Positions 34,358 to 45,488 of a DNA stretch of 64,000 nt are shown piece by piece. Below the pieces are notes generated by a model. That model was not told the origin of the DNA and did not search any database. It saw only the letters and a program-made list of their open reading frames with translations. The position numbers were made by a program, and so were the translations under genes. Each line of letters starts with the position of its first letter. Positions within the stretch are counted from its first letter, which is position 1. This DNA comes from Pleodorina starrii (lineage: Eukaryota; Chlorophyta; Chlorophyceae; Chlamydomonadales; Volvocaceae), in the NCBI GenBank assembly GCA_030267565.1, contig BRXU01000023.1:620001-684000 (forward strand). Direction: 5' to 3'.

Positions 34358-37300
34358 TCACAGCCGCACAAAGGTGACGCGCTCCGTCGTGTTGAGCATG
34401 AAGGGCTTGACCTTCCAGCCGGCCTGCGGCAACAGGGCAGGCAGCAGGGCAGGCGGCAGGGCAGCAGGGCAGGCAGCAGGGCAACCGGGCAGCAGGACAT
34501 CAGGGCAGCAGGGCGCGGGCACAAGGGAGCCGAGTCAGGCAACGCCGGCGTCGGCAGGTGCGGCGTGCGGTGCAGCCAATCACGGTCCCGTGGGACTGAG
34601 GGTGGCGAATGGGATCTTGTTGACCCGTTGGGATTGTTCCCGAGGCAGTGGCGTCCCTGGGCGCTGCGGCGATTGACCCACCCACCCACCCACACGCCCC
34701 CTCAAGACAGAGCCGCAAACCGACCTGCTCCGCCTCCCGAAGCAGAAGCGACAGGTTGCGCGCCGCCTCCCTCCGACTGCTCCGGATGAGCGACCCCCAC
34801 GCCGCATCGTCCAGCTGCTCCCACCGAGGCTCCGGAGCGCCCACGTCCCGCTCGGACCCTGGCCCGGGCCCGCCGTCGCCGCCGCTATGCCCGCCCGCGT
34901 GGTGCCGATGCGTTTGGTGTTTGTGATGCCACTGCTGCTGTTGTTCAGCTGCCGTTGCGTTCTCCACACCGCCCGGCCGCGACGGCCCGGCAGCACAGCA
35001 CCCGCCGCCGCCGCCTGGGCTGCTGCTGCTGCTAGCGTCGGCATTGCCGCTGCTACTGCTGTTGCTACCGGTGCCGCAGCCCGGGCTCAAACTGACACTG
35101 GCTGTGCGGGCGGACGCTAGCGCCGCGCCGCCGCCGCCGCCATCGTTGACCCCGTGACTGTGGCCGTGCCCATGGTCGTGCCCGTTGACCCCGTGTCCGT
35201 GTCCGTGTGCGGCATCGAGTTGGTGCGTGTGGTAGTGGTTGTGGTGGTACAACATGTGGTGTGTTGGATCCCAGTGGAGATGCTCATGCGCGTGTCCCAA
35301 GACGCCGCCACCGCCGCCGCCGCCGCCGCCGCCGTTCTGGTGTGCCAGCTCCTGGCGCCTCTCCAGCAGCTCATGTATCCCCGGAAACTGGTCGCGGTCG
35401 GCGTTGTGACCGTTGTTGTGACCGTTGCGGCCGTTTTTATCGTTGTTGTGGCGGTTGGCGACATCGCGGTCTGGAGCCGACTCGGCCCCGGCCTTCCCGT
35501 CGTGCTCCCGATGGTGGTTGTTGTGGTTGTTGTGGTTGTTGTGATGGTGGTTGTGATGGTGGTTGTTGTGGTGGCGGAGGAGGACCTCGGGGCTGAGTGG
35601 CGATGAGGAGGAGGCTGCCTGTGCAGCCCCGTGGTGGTTGAGGTGGCTGTGGTGATGGAGCTGCTTGTGGTGGTGGTGGTGCGGCTCCGACCCGTGGGTC
35701 ACAAAGTGATCCAGGACTGCCTACGATACGACAACAGGTGTTTCAGGGCGTTGCGTTTGAGGTCGTGCGTCAAAGGGCATGCGTCAATGCGGCAAAACAG
35801 AACAGAAAAGCGTGACGTGGGTTTTTCGTGGATGACGTCGTGTAAGTAGCCAAGTATGGCACGACGCTTCCCCGTATGCGCCCGCCCGCCCGAGTCGCGC
35901 CGGCCAGCCGTGCCGGCTCTGATCCGGAACAGCGTCATGCCGTACATATACCGTACTACAACTGTCGTACCTTGCGCAGGTAGGCCGCATGCAAGAGGGC
36001 CTTGGCGATGTCGCTGGGAGTCGCACGGTCGCTGCTCGTACGACATTAGTACGACGGGCGAGCAGCGTCCAGCAGGGGCGGGGAGAGGTCGCGGGGTTGG
36101 GTGGGTGGGGGCCGGGGAGGGAGGGAGGAATGGGGTTGCGGCATCGGGCAGGATGGGGTATCGACGTATCGTGCGGTGAAGGGGGTGCCGGTTGGCACGC
36201 TCAGGGTTGGTCAGGACCGTCCAAGGAACACCCCTCTCCCCTCCCCTCCCCTCCCGCGGCTGGCACTTGGCAGCGGTCCCGACGTGGGTACTCTTCTCGG
36301 GGGAGGCCCTCCCTTGACGGCCGCAGCCCCGAACACACATCCCTAGGGAAGGCGACCCTGAGCCCCGCTCGCTGCCAAAGCCCCTCCATGTCTACTCAGC
36401 CCCACGCCGACGCCCAAGGCGCCTCCCTCCCCTCCTACATGACTCCCTCCCACCCCTCCCCTCCTACCTCAATGACACCAGCACCTCCGGCTGTGGACCT
36501 CCCGCGCCTCCGCCTCCGCCGCCACCGCCACCCCGCCCCGGCAGCCACGGCAGCCACGGCAGCCGCCAAGCACCCCCGCCGCCGCCGCCGCCGCTGCTCT
36601 TGCCTCCCGCCGTCGCTGCCGACGCCGCCGTCACGTGCAGTACGTACTCCTCGCTGTCGTACTCGTGCAGCAGGTCCCGCATCGCCGCCGGGTCGGCGGG
36701 TGCCAGTCGGTCGAGGGGGATGATGCGCAGCGGCAGCAGCCCCCGCCACACGTCGGAGGGAAGCACCAGGCTCTCCGCCGCGCTGATCTGCGGGGTCGAC
36801 GTGTGTGACGGAGGGAGGGGAGAGAGGGGAGGGGGTAAGAAGAGGGGAGGGGGTAAGAAGAAAGATACCGTGTCGAAGGGACGGAGACGGCGTTAGCGAG
36901 CGGACCCTGAACCTGGGGCCAATACTTGCCAAACGGAGGACAGGGGAAGGGGTAGCAGAGACACGAAATCGCAGCGATGGAAGGCAGGCGATGAGGCAAA
37001 GGCGGTGGAAGGGGGGGGGGGGTAACGGGCAATTTCCAGCTGCACGGCCCTCAATAGCCAAATCTCATGAGCACGATTTCCAACGGCCCTACTTCCCCGC
37101 AGCAAAAGGAAGGGGAGCCGCCCCACCGCCCCACCCCCCCACCGCCCCACCCCCCCACCGCCCCACCCCCCCACCGCCCCAACCCCCCACCGCCCCAACC
37201 CCCCACCGCCCCACCTCCGCCGCATCCGGCACGGTCCCCCTCCGCATCCATCGCTCGATGACCATCTCCGCCCTCTCCCGATTGAGTGTCCGCAGCTGCA

Positions 37301-40300
37301 CCGCCTTGAGCTCGTGCCAGATGCAGGTCAGGTCGCCTGAGGTACCGGTAGGACACACACACACACACACACACGCGAGCGAGCGAGCGATGAGAAGAGA
37401 CCAGCGCGAGACCAGCCCTGAAGTAAGAGACAACCATGAACGGTAACGACGACAGGGAGGAGCTGCCCACCCACCCACACCACCCACACCCATCCACCCA
37501 CCCGCCCGCTCGCTGGCTGGCCGACTCACCCGCCGCGCAGATGGGGTACATGATTGCTGGCAGCATCAGCCCTCCCCGGGGCATGGCCCTGCACAGCCAG
37601 GTCAGTCCCGCGGACACCCCCAGGGCCATCATGTCCATCACCTGACCCCGGGGGGGAGGGGGGGTGGGAGGGGTCAGGGAGTGATATGCTGAACATCCAG
37701 GCAGGAGGGAGGAGACAAGCGGGAGGGGTTGAGGTGGCGGCGAGAGCGGCGAGGAACGGAGCCGAGAGCCGCGCTCACCGCCCGGGCCGCGAAGCGTAAC
37801 CAGTTGTGCAACGTGCCACCCACAGCCCCTCCCCTCCTTCCCTCCCGTCCTGCTACCCCGAAACAAACACAGCCGGCCGCGGCCCTGCCGGCCCGGGGCT
37901 CCGGCCTATCCGTAGGTACCCTCTCCCACACACACACACACCGGGGCCACTGCAACGTGGTCCCATCTACCCACCCAACCATCCATCCATCCGACCACCC
38001 ACCCCACCCACCCTCCGCACCGCCCCAGCCCCCCACCCCACCCCACCATGTGTTGCGCCTGGTTCTTGGAAGTGAGGTCCGCCAGGTTGCCCCCGGTGGC
38101 CAGAGCGGCCTGGAAGGCGGGCTGAACCGCAACGAACGCAGACAGACCTGAGACAGGGAGGGGGCGGGTCACAGGCGGGCGCAGCGAAGGCGGAGACGAA
38201 GGCGGGTGTGTGTGTATGTGGAGAAGGAGGGTACCGTATGCGGGGCAGGGCAGGAGAACATGACGGTCCGACCCCCCTCCGGGTGCGGGCACTCACCCAC
38301 TGCCCTGCCCACGCTGCTGACTGAGGCCAGCGCCACAAAGTGTTGGGGCCAGAAGGGGGTGGCGAACTCGCCGGCCATGCAGGCGGTGAAGATGAGGGAG
38401 GTGATGAAGCGCATGCGCTGAGGAGAGGGGGACGGGGGGACCGGGGGGACGGGGGGCGGGGGAGCGGGGAGGGGGGTCAGGGAGTGATATGCTCCTTTAT
38501 AAAACAATGAGTCACTGCGGACGTTGCGGGGAGGGGGGTTTATCCACGGATAGGCCGGAGCCCGAGAACGGGCGGGGACGGAGGTTTTGAAGAAGTGTAA
38601 TGCGGGGAGGGGAGGGGGGGCGTTGCAAGGGAAAAGGGGCGAGGTAGGAAGGGGAGCTGGGGGTTATCCACGTATAGGCTGGGGGATGGGAGGGCCGGAG
38701 CGGCAGCGGACGGGGACGCAGCGAATCCGGGTATGTGGAAGTGCTGTTGCTGTTGCTGTGATAGTGGTGATGGGAGTGGTGCTCGCGCAGGGCTCGGCCG
38801 AGGGGTTGACAGATACCGTGTACGGCATCCAGCGGGATGGGGACGACGACACGGTACTGTGTACGGCCCAGCGGTCGTACGGAAAGGCATCGCAGGGCCC
38901 GGCCCCACCTTTAGATCCGCGTCAAAGGTCTGTCCGAAGGAGGTGGCGACGCTCATTCGCACGATGCGCGACACGCCGTCCTTCAGCAGCCAATTGATGG
39001 CGGCGGAGGCGGCGAAGGCCTGGCGGTGGTGGTGGTGGTGGTGGGAGGGAGGTTGGCGGAGGGAGGTTGGCGGAGGGAGTTATGCACGTTTAGAGGGGGT
39101 GGGAATGGAGAGAGGGAGGGGAACACGGCGAAACGGGGGATAAGAGTATGACAGCCCAAACAGCCGAGCCGACACCACCCACCACCGCCACCACCACCAC
39201 TACGGCGGAGGCGCCCGTCGCCGTCGTCCCACCCAATCCCGTGGCTCCTGTTGCCTCCCGCCGGCCGAAGCAGCACCCACAGCCGTGATGGGGGCTTCTC
39301 CCCTCCCCCCTCCGCTCCGCTCCCGCACTACCCTACCACCCTAATACCTTTTTGGCCCCCAGCCCGGTGGCCATGAGCAGCGCTGAGAATGAGAAGTTCT
39401 GCATTGTGGAGCTGAAGAAGCGCTGAAAGGGGGGAGGGCAGGGAAGGGGATTTGAAGAGTGAATTTGCAAGAATGAAACAAGAAGCCCTGCGGACGGCCC
39501 AGAGCGGTGTGGCCCCAGAAAACACACATACCCACACGGACGCACACGAACACACACAAACAGCTACCCACCCACCTACCTACCTGCGACAAGCGCCATC
39601 GCAGCCACTCCCAGTAGTCGGGTGTCACGTCCCGTGGGTCGGGCAGGAAGGCCTGTCTGAGCTGCCGCTGCAGACCCAGCACCCAGTTGCGGAGACGGCC
39701 TGGGAAGGGAGGGGAGGGGAGGGTTCCGGGTTTCACGAGTGAAAACTGCGAAATCAGTACTTGGAACGGGGAGGAAAGGAGGTGTGGGTAGAGGGCACGA
39801 CAGTCCAAGCAGGCAGGCAGGCAGGCAGGCAGGCGGTGTAGGTAAAGAGCACGATAGTCCAAGCAGGGCAGGCAGCGACGTGTGTGGTCCGCCCTCATCC
39901 ACATAAACGCCGGATCCGGATCCGACAAACCCATCGAAAAGCCGAACAGCCCACCAGACTCACGCGTCTCACCCCTCATCGACCCGCCGCGCCGCCTGCC
40001 GGGCCCCAGCCGCCCCTCGAACCCAGCCCCCAGCCAGCTCCTAGGCCACCGCAGGCCTCCAGCCCAGCCCAGCGAAGCCCGGGAAATCTTCTCTCCGGCA
40101 GCCGCCCTCGGTCCCACCTCTTCACGCCCTCGGCACCATCCCTGCTGAGTGCTCACCCGTATAGAGTGCTCACCCGTATAGAGTGCTCACCCGTATAGAG
40201 TGCTCACCCGTATAGAGTGCTCACCCGTATAGAGTGCTCACCCGTATAGAGTGCTCACCCGTATAGAGTGCTCACCCGTATAGAGTGCTCACCCGTATAG

Positions 40301-41511
40301 ACCCTGCTTCCAACCCTGCTGCCTCCCCACTCCACTCGGTCCTCTCCCTCCCGAGGATTATCCCTCACCCGTATTGACGTCCGCGTCCTGCAGCGCTGCC
40401 TCGTTCATCGCCGTAATGCGGTGCCCGTCCCAGACGTACGGCAAGAGCTGGTCACCTGCCGTACAGGACGAGCGAGCACGAGCGCGGATGGTCATGACTC
40501 GGCACCAGCGGGACGTCGGTCACTTGGTCGCGTGTGCCCACTTGAGTGTGAGAAGTCGTGGGTGCATGTGTGTGGGTGGGTATAGGTGTGGGTGCATCTC
40601 CTCACACCCACACCCACCCACCCACATGCACACACACCCTTCCCCACTGCCGGTCGGCTTGCCGGCCGGTGGTACACATGATACGTACATCGCATGCGGC
40701 ATGTGCGGAGTGGCCCTGACGGGACCCCCCCTGGACAATCCGCACCGGTCTCATCCGATGTGGTGGTCTGTAGTGATCTGATCTGGGTCGGATTAATTTG
40801 GGTCGGACAACCCCCTTCCCCGCCGGCGCGCGATGCACCCGAAACCTCACCCCACCACGCAACGTGCGCACGCGTGCCGGGTGACAGACGCGCCGGGGTG
40901 CACAGCCGGGGGACAGACGCGCCCAGACGTGAGGACAAGTCCAGCCCGCACTGGCGGCTGCACGACGCATCCGGGGTACGGCTACTTGAGACTCGCGGCA
41001 GGGGATACCCGTGCAGGGGATATATCCAGGCCGCAGGCGAAGCTACATCGCCCGAGGCAAACGGAAACGTGCTCCTGACCGGGCGGTACTGCGGGCCATG
41101 CTGTACATGCATCATACCTTACCTCCCCAAGCAGTACTGCTACGCATGCATCATACCTTTCTTGACCGCCACCGGCAGCCGCTCCAGAGAGGCCGGCCCG
41201 CGACCATGTTGTCCCGAAGCATCGGACCCAGCTCCGCCGTCCTTTCCAGCTCGCCGGGCGCAGTCGATGGGAGTAGATGATGACGCGGCCGCAGCTGTTG
41301 AGACAGAGCAAAAGGCTGCGTGCGAAAAGCACTGTCGACGAGCTCCGATTGCGCCGCCCGCCGTCGGTTTGACCAAGAGGCGCGCGCCGCTTCGGTTCTT
41401 AAATTGCAGACTGCTAACGATATCCTGTGTTTGCTCTGCTGGGCAGTGCGCTTGTTCCGGATGAAGAAGCGCAAGCGAGGCCTTTCGCGTGGCAAACTGT
41501 TTTTGCGTCAT
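34358..41511 (-). CDS. RUS family protein (DUF647, ROOT UVB SENSITIVE-like) with His-rich insertion
   Basis: Thirteen exons in transcript order: 41157-41511, 40369-40455, 39584-39699, 39348-39422, 38909-39019, 38297-38417, 38047-38147, 37530-37641, 37215-37336, 36468-36787, 35971-36031, 34725-35720, 34358-34423. All phases agree; 880 aa. The DUF647 core (~residues 145-405) shows VTPDYWEWLRWRLSQ, FFSSTMQNFSFSALLMATGL, AAINWLLKDGVSRIVRM, NLADLTSKNQAQHMVMD and VQLRTLNRERAEMVIERW. The C-terminal family region includes EYDSEEYVLHV and the final AGWKVKPFMLNTTERV. Plant RUS proteins act in plastids in UV-B and vitamin B6-related signalling; the biochemical activity is unresolved. The basic N-terminus could be a transit peptide (inference). 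Exon 12 inserts about 250 His/Asn/Gly/Ser-rich residues into the C-terminal domain. The start codon is the least certain part. Confidence 0.9.
37120..37214. repeat. CCCCACCG octanucleotide array starting at a splice donor
   Basis: On the coding (minus) strand it reads GTGGGGCGGTGGGG... beginning exactly at the 5' splice site after RUS exon 9 (37215). Copies vary between CGGTGGGG and GGTTGGGG. Confidence 0.88.
40147..40299. repeat. 17-bp minisatellite, exactly 9 perfect copies, in RUS intron 2
   Basis: The unit is gagtgctcacccgtata with no variation over 153 bp. On the transcribed (minus) strand each unit contains ATACGG|GTGAGC, nearly identical to the real 5' splice site of RUS exon 2 at 40364-40374 (ATACGG|GTGAGG). 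The array begins ~65 bases downstream of that site in the transcript. Confidence 0.95.
41106..41159 (-). repeat. Direct repeat carrying two copies of the RUS exon 1 donor
   Basis: catgcatcatacctt occurs at 41106-41120 and 41145-41159, about 39 bp apart. Each copy supplies a minus-strand AAGGTATGA donor. The model uses the one at 41155-41156, which keeps the reading frame. Confidence 0.7.
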
Positions 41512-42087
41512 CAGCTGCCGAGTCAGCCCGCTGCACTAAGTACAGTGCCAAGCTGCAAAACTGCACCAGGAAAGGATAAGTGGACGCGGAAGTTGTGCTG
41601 GCGAAACGAATTCTGGTATCAGCAAGGGCTTTCTCCCTCAGCCAATACTTGGCCGTTATTCCGTAAGTATCATAATGTCATGCATCGAATGTTACAGATG
41701 TGTTTGTGACGTGTTTGTAAGCGAAGATACGCAAAGGTTACCAAGTGTATTGAAAGAAATTGGTCACGGTAAAATGGTAATCTACACCTGCGGGTGACAG
41801 CCAATATCGTAACAGTCAATATGGTACAAGCAACCATAAAAAAATCTGTGTCTCCAAGTCCAAAAGTTGTCAATTGGATTTTGTCGTGCACGCGTTGCGC
41901 CTATCCCGTTCCACACCCGAAAGAAACTCTTCTCAGTCGTTTGCCGCAAGTCATAAGAATCGAAATGCGCAATCTTTGTTTAGGCAGCCCAGGCACCGCC
42001 ACTTCGCCAGCGCTTCTCGCTGGACGCCTCACAAGCAGGAGATAACTACTCCGCTACTCCGCTGAAGAGCCGTGAATATCTACCCAG
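41512..42087. other. RUS 5' flank and pherophorin 3' UTR
   Basis: No coding sequence is seen. It contains the upstream flank of the RUS gene and, overlapping it, the 3' UTR of the pherophorin, both read on the minus strand. Confidence 0.55.
41692..41696 (-). terminator. Candidate polyadenylation signal for the pherophorin gene
   Basis: Minus-strand TGTAA about 390 bases after the pherophorin stop and about 180 bases upstream of the RUS start, so the two minus-strand genes are tightly spaced. Confidence 0.6.
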
Positions 42088-43988
42088 CTACTCCGCGAGA
42101 ACCACGTAGACGGGGCAACATTTGGCATCATTCTTGCCGGTGCTGTAGAGGCCAATCACGCACCGACCTGCATTGCAGCGGGTGCAGGGCGGCGGTGTCT
42201 GACTGTTTGTGTGCAGGAGCCCCCACCCTGCCACCTGACCCGGCACGTCCAGTCAGTCCTTACGTCCTTACTTCCGCAGTTCCGCGGCCCCTTTCCAACC
42301 CATTTACCTCCCCTTCCCCGCCCAGCAAACGGTAATTCGCCCTCCTTTCACACGCCAAACAAAAGGCCGTGAAGAATACCGACGCGGGGCCCTGCTCCCA
42401 ACCCCGTACATACATACATGCACCAATATACGCACACCCACACGTGTACATAAGCAAGGCGCCTGCTATGCTGACCCTTACCCTGCGGTCCTTGGCAGAT
42501 GGCGTCCAGGCTTACGCCGCCGCGCAGGGTCAGGCAGATGTGGGGCTTGACTGACTCGACGTCAGCGACGCTCCAGTCCAGCTTGGATACCACCAGCTCA
42601 TCCCGGAAGGGCTCATCTCGACTGCCCTTGTTGGCCCAGGAGCCTGGAGAGGGCGCAGCGCGGCGCAGCGCGGCGGTATTGAGCGTGGTTGGATGTGGGT
42701 CCGGTTGGATGTGAGGCGCGGACGAATGCAGGGCGAATGCACGCTCCCAAGCGGAAGGCAGGGCGCAGCGCGCACTGCCGTGACGTGGCAACTGGCAAGC
42801 TGTCCTCGTCAAGTAGATTACTGACCACACATGCTACGGCCCCAGCCGGGGGCTCCGCCTCCCGGGCCACCAGCGGCCCTGGAGCTGCTGCCACCGGTCA
42901 GTGCCGGTACCTCGCCGTGCGCTGTTGCGTGTACGAAAGTACGACAACGGCCAAGCTTACCGTACAGTGCGCGGTTGCCGGCCTCGCTCCGGATGCTCAT
43001 GGACGTGATGTCGGAGCGGTTGTCGTGGGACGCCCAGAGCTGGATACTCTCCAGGGTGGTCGCCGAGCCGCAGGGGGACTAGGGAGGGGAGGGAAAGGAG
43101 GGCAGGGGGAAATAAAGATGCGAAGGAAGAGAAGTGAAGATGAAACCGCAAGGGGCCAGGGGGGCGCAACCACTTATGCGAATTGTAGCCTTCACGCTAC
43201 AACAACCGCAGCGGTTGGTTACTTCCTGTGGTTTGGACTCGCTCTGATTGATCTCACAAAAAGAGAGAAAGGAGGGGCCGGAGACGCAATCGCAGCAGGG
43301 GGAGGAGCAGGAGAGGGATCGATCCACACACGCTGCCTTCGGTACTTGCGAGGGGCGGTTCTGACTGGGTTAACAGGGCCGCGAACTCGCGATTGCACGC
43401 CTCATCCTGCACCCCCCACACGCTTCCACCGTGCCCACCATCCCTCGTTTAATACGTACGTCGGGCGATAGGGGGGCGGAGGTGGTGATGCTGAAGCACC
43501 AAGTAAATCCTGGCGCGGCCTTGGTGACATTGGGGCTGACGCGGAAGGGCGTTGTGTCGGGCTTCTGAGAACAGCTGGTCAAGGAGGGGAAGAGCCGTGC
43601 GCCGGGCGCCCGGGAGGGTGCGGTGGCTGAGGACGTCTTGGGAGACTTGGCGTGCTTGGCGTGCCTTGCGTGATGCGGGGGCATTGCGTGGGTCCCTCGT
43701 CCGGCGGCCTTGCCCATATGGTGCAAGCGCCCTTCCGCGTTTCTGCGAGCAGTTCGAGGTTATCTTGGTGAATATTTGGAATAATTGCATATTGGGCGCA
43801 AGCTGGAGTGTGAGTGGCGATTCGACTTGCGAGCGACAGATTGCTGAGATGTACCAGAAAGCCGACAGCTCGGGGATGAGTTCAAGGCGGGGATCTCTCG
43901 ACAGCTGCAGTATCTATTTTTTATGGCGAGCTTACCCTGCGGCCAGCACGGCCAATGTGACAGCGAATAGCAGCCCGGTCACCGTCAT
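42088..43988 (-). CDS. Small secreted pherophorin-type protein (single domain)
   Basis: Five exons in transcript order: 43936-43988, 43460-43574, 42961-43078, 42482-42643, 42088-42167, giving 175 aa with consistent phases. Residues 1-18 (MTVTGLLFAVTLAVLAAG) are a signal peptide. The mature protein starts at a Cys and follows the pherophorin layout: CSQKPDTTPFRVSPNVTK, FTWCFSITTS, SPCGSATTLESIQLWAS, KPHICLTLRGGVSLDAICQG and a closing RCVIGLYSTGKNDAKCCPVY with the CC pair. Pherophorins are volvocine extracellular-matrix glycoproteins, so this protein should be exported to the wall or matrix. It has no hydroxyproline-rich linker and no second domain, unlike classic two-domain pherophorins. The assignment rests on motif pattern only; the short open frames alone would not reveal the gene. 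Confidence 0.85.
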
Positions 43989-45488
43989 TGTTTGTTCGTT
44001 TCACAGGGAAAGTGTTAAAGGTTGCTGCCAAGTGGACTGCAAAACATTAGCTCTACAGCTTTCCGGTGAACGATTATCCAAATTGTGCAATTTATACTAA
44101 AGTAAGGGTTCAGGATATTTGAATTTGCCGTAACTGCCGTGAGTTGCACGTTGACTACATGACTAGATTATCGGATTATCAGCTGGCGAGCTGGGCGAAC
44201 AGTACGTGGACCATCCCATGCCAGGAGTTTTTGTGGTATGCAAATTATTTCACCGCAAGTAAAACGATGCTGATGGATGCTGTATCAGACTGAGAGACGA
44301 AAGGACCACGGCGGGGTTCTGCCGACAAACGGCCATGCATCCAGGAATTCTGCGCTGCGTAAGACGAAGCTTCAGGCGCGTCAATGTGCCAGGAAAGCAC
44401 CACCTAAGGCTGGGATGCAATTGCACGTCCCAAAATGTGGACGGTTAAGGAGGTCAAGCGACCGATGCCCGCGCTACTGCTTAAGTGTCCGCTGCAAAGG
44501 GCTGCAGCGGCCGCAGAGTGTTCAGCTCATGCACACCGGGCACACACCTCAGCCAGGCACCCCTCAATCCGCTCTACTGCCTTGCGTTCACACCAGGGAG
44601 CATGAGCTGAGCTCCCTGGCGTGAACGCAAGTAAGACAGCGGCAACATTGCACATTTCTTTTTTAGCTCCCTCGCGTGAACATAAGGCAGTGGACATAAT
44701 TGCACGTTTATCTATGCCCCTTAACTTTCATTCTCGGGGCCCTGACTGACACAGCCTCGATCGGGATGCGCAACTCCTGTCTGTCTGTCACTGTCTGTCT
44801 CGCTCGTTCGTCTGCTCCGAATGGCTCTGAGACCACGCCGCTTCGTCTCCCAGGCTATGGTTGATTGAAAATTGCTGCCATGGGCCATTTCCAGCACGCA
44901 ATGGAAAAGCCACGGCTCTGCCGTAATCATTCGCACAAGCAGCTGCCGTGGCTGAATCTCGCGGGGCTCTCGGATGGACTGAGGTTACGCGTTACGTGTC
45001 ATGCGTAGAGTCCCGCAAGAGTCACCATAAGTCGCTGGAGGCATACAATAGATAAACACGTATGAAGATGACCATGTGTCTTACTCTGCCGTCGTGCCGG
45101 GCTGCAGCTTGGCGTACTGTACTGATGGGCCGATCACTGTAGTGCAAGCTTTGCTCCCTGATGCAAAAACATGCTACGATTCTTCAGGTTGGCATCTATG
45201 CGATAAGACGTTTCTAAAGTGAAGGCAATTAATTAATTACAGAGGAGCTGGTTAACAGTTACATAGTGCGATCGCACGACTCTATGGGTCTAATGTTCAA
45301 TAGAACATCTAGACCAGGCCACTAATCAAATCACCGGCGAAATCGCCCCATTGGATAGGATAAAGTGAAGTTATTGAGTTGTGAATTATGCGTACTAACG
45401 TCGAAACCTCGCATCAAGACGTGGCAATCTGATGCAGATGTAATAGCTGCTAACAAATAGGTGGTAAATTAAACTGCGGGACGACATT
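43989..45488. promoter_or_regulatory. Divergent intergenic region between pherophorin and SGNH hydrolase
   Basis: About 1.5 kb between two start codons pointing apart, AT-richer than the genes, presumably holding both promoters. It contains the hairpin at 44581-44631. No conserved coding block is seen. Confidence 0.5.
44581..44631. repeat. Inverted repeat with 21-bp arms, possible MITE relic or small-RNA hairpin
   Basis: Left arm 44581-44601 starts cttgcgttcacaccaggg. The right arm 44611-44631 is its reverse complement with one mismatch. The loop is 9 bases. A degenerate direct copy of the right arm (tagctccctcgcgtgaac) follows at about 44664-44681. Confidence 0.85.

Noticed and set aside
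40147..40299. CRISPR-like array
   Set aside because: The 17-bp units are contiguous with no spacers, in a eukaryotic intron.
42482..43574. N-terminal exons of the RUS gene
   Set aside because: I first joined these to RUS exon 2 because the phase matched. The motifs are those of a pherophorin, and a signal-peptide exon at 43936-43988 plus a CCPVY terminal exon at 42088-42167 complete a separate gene.
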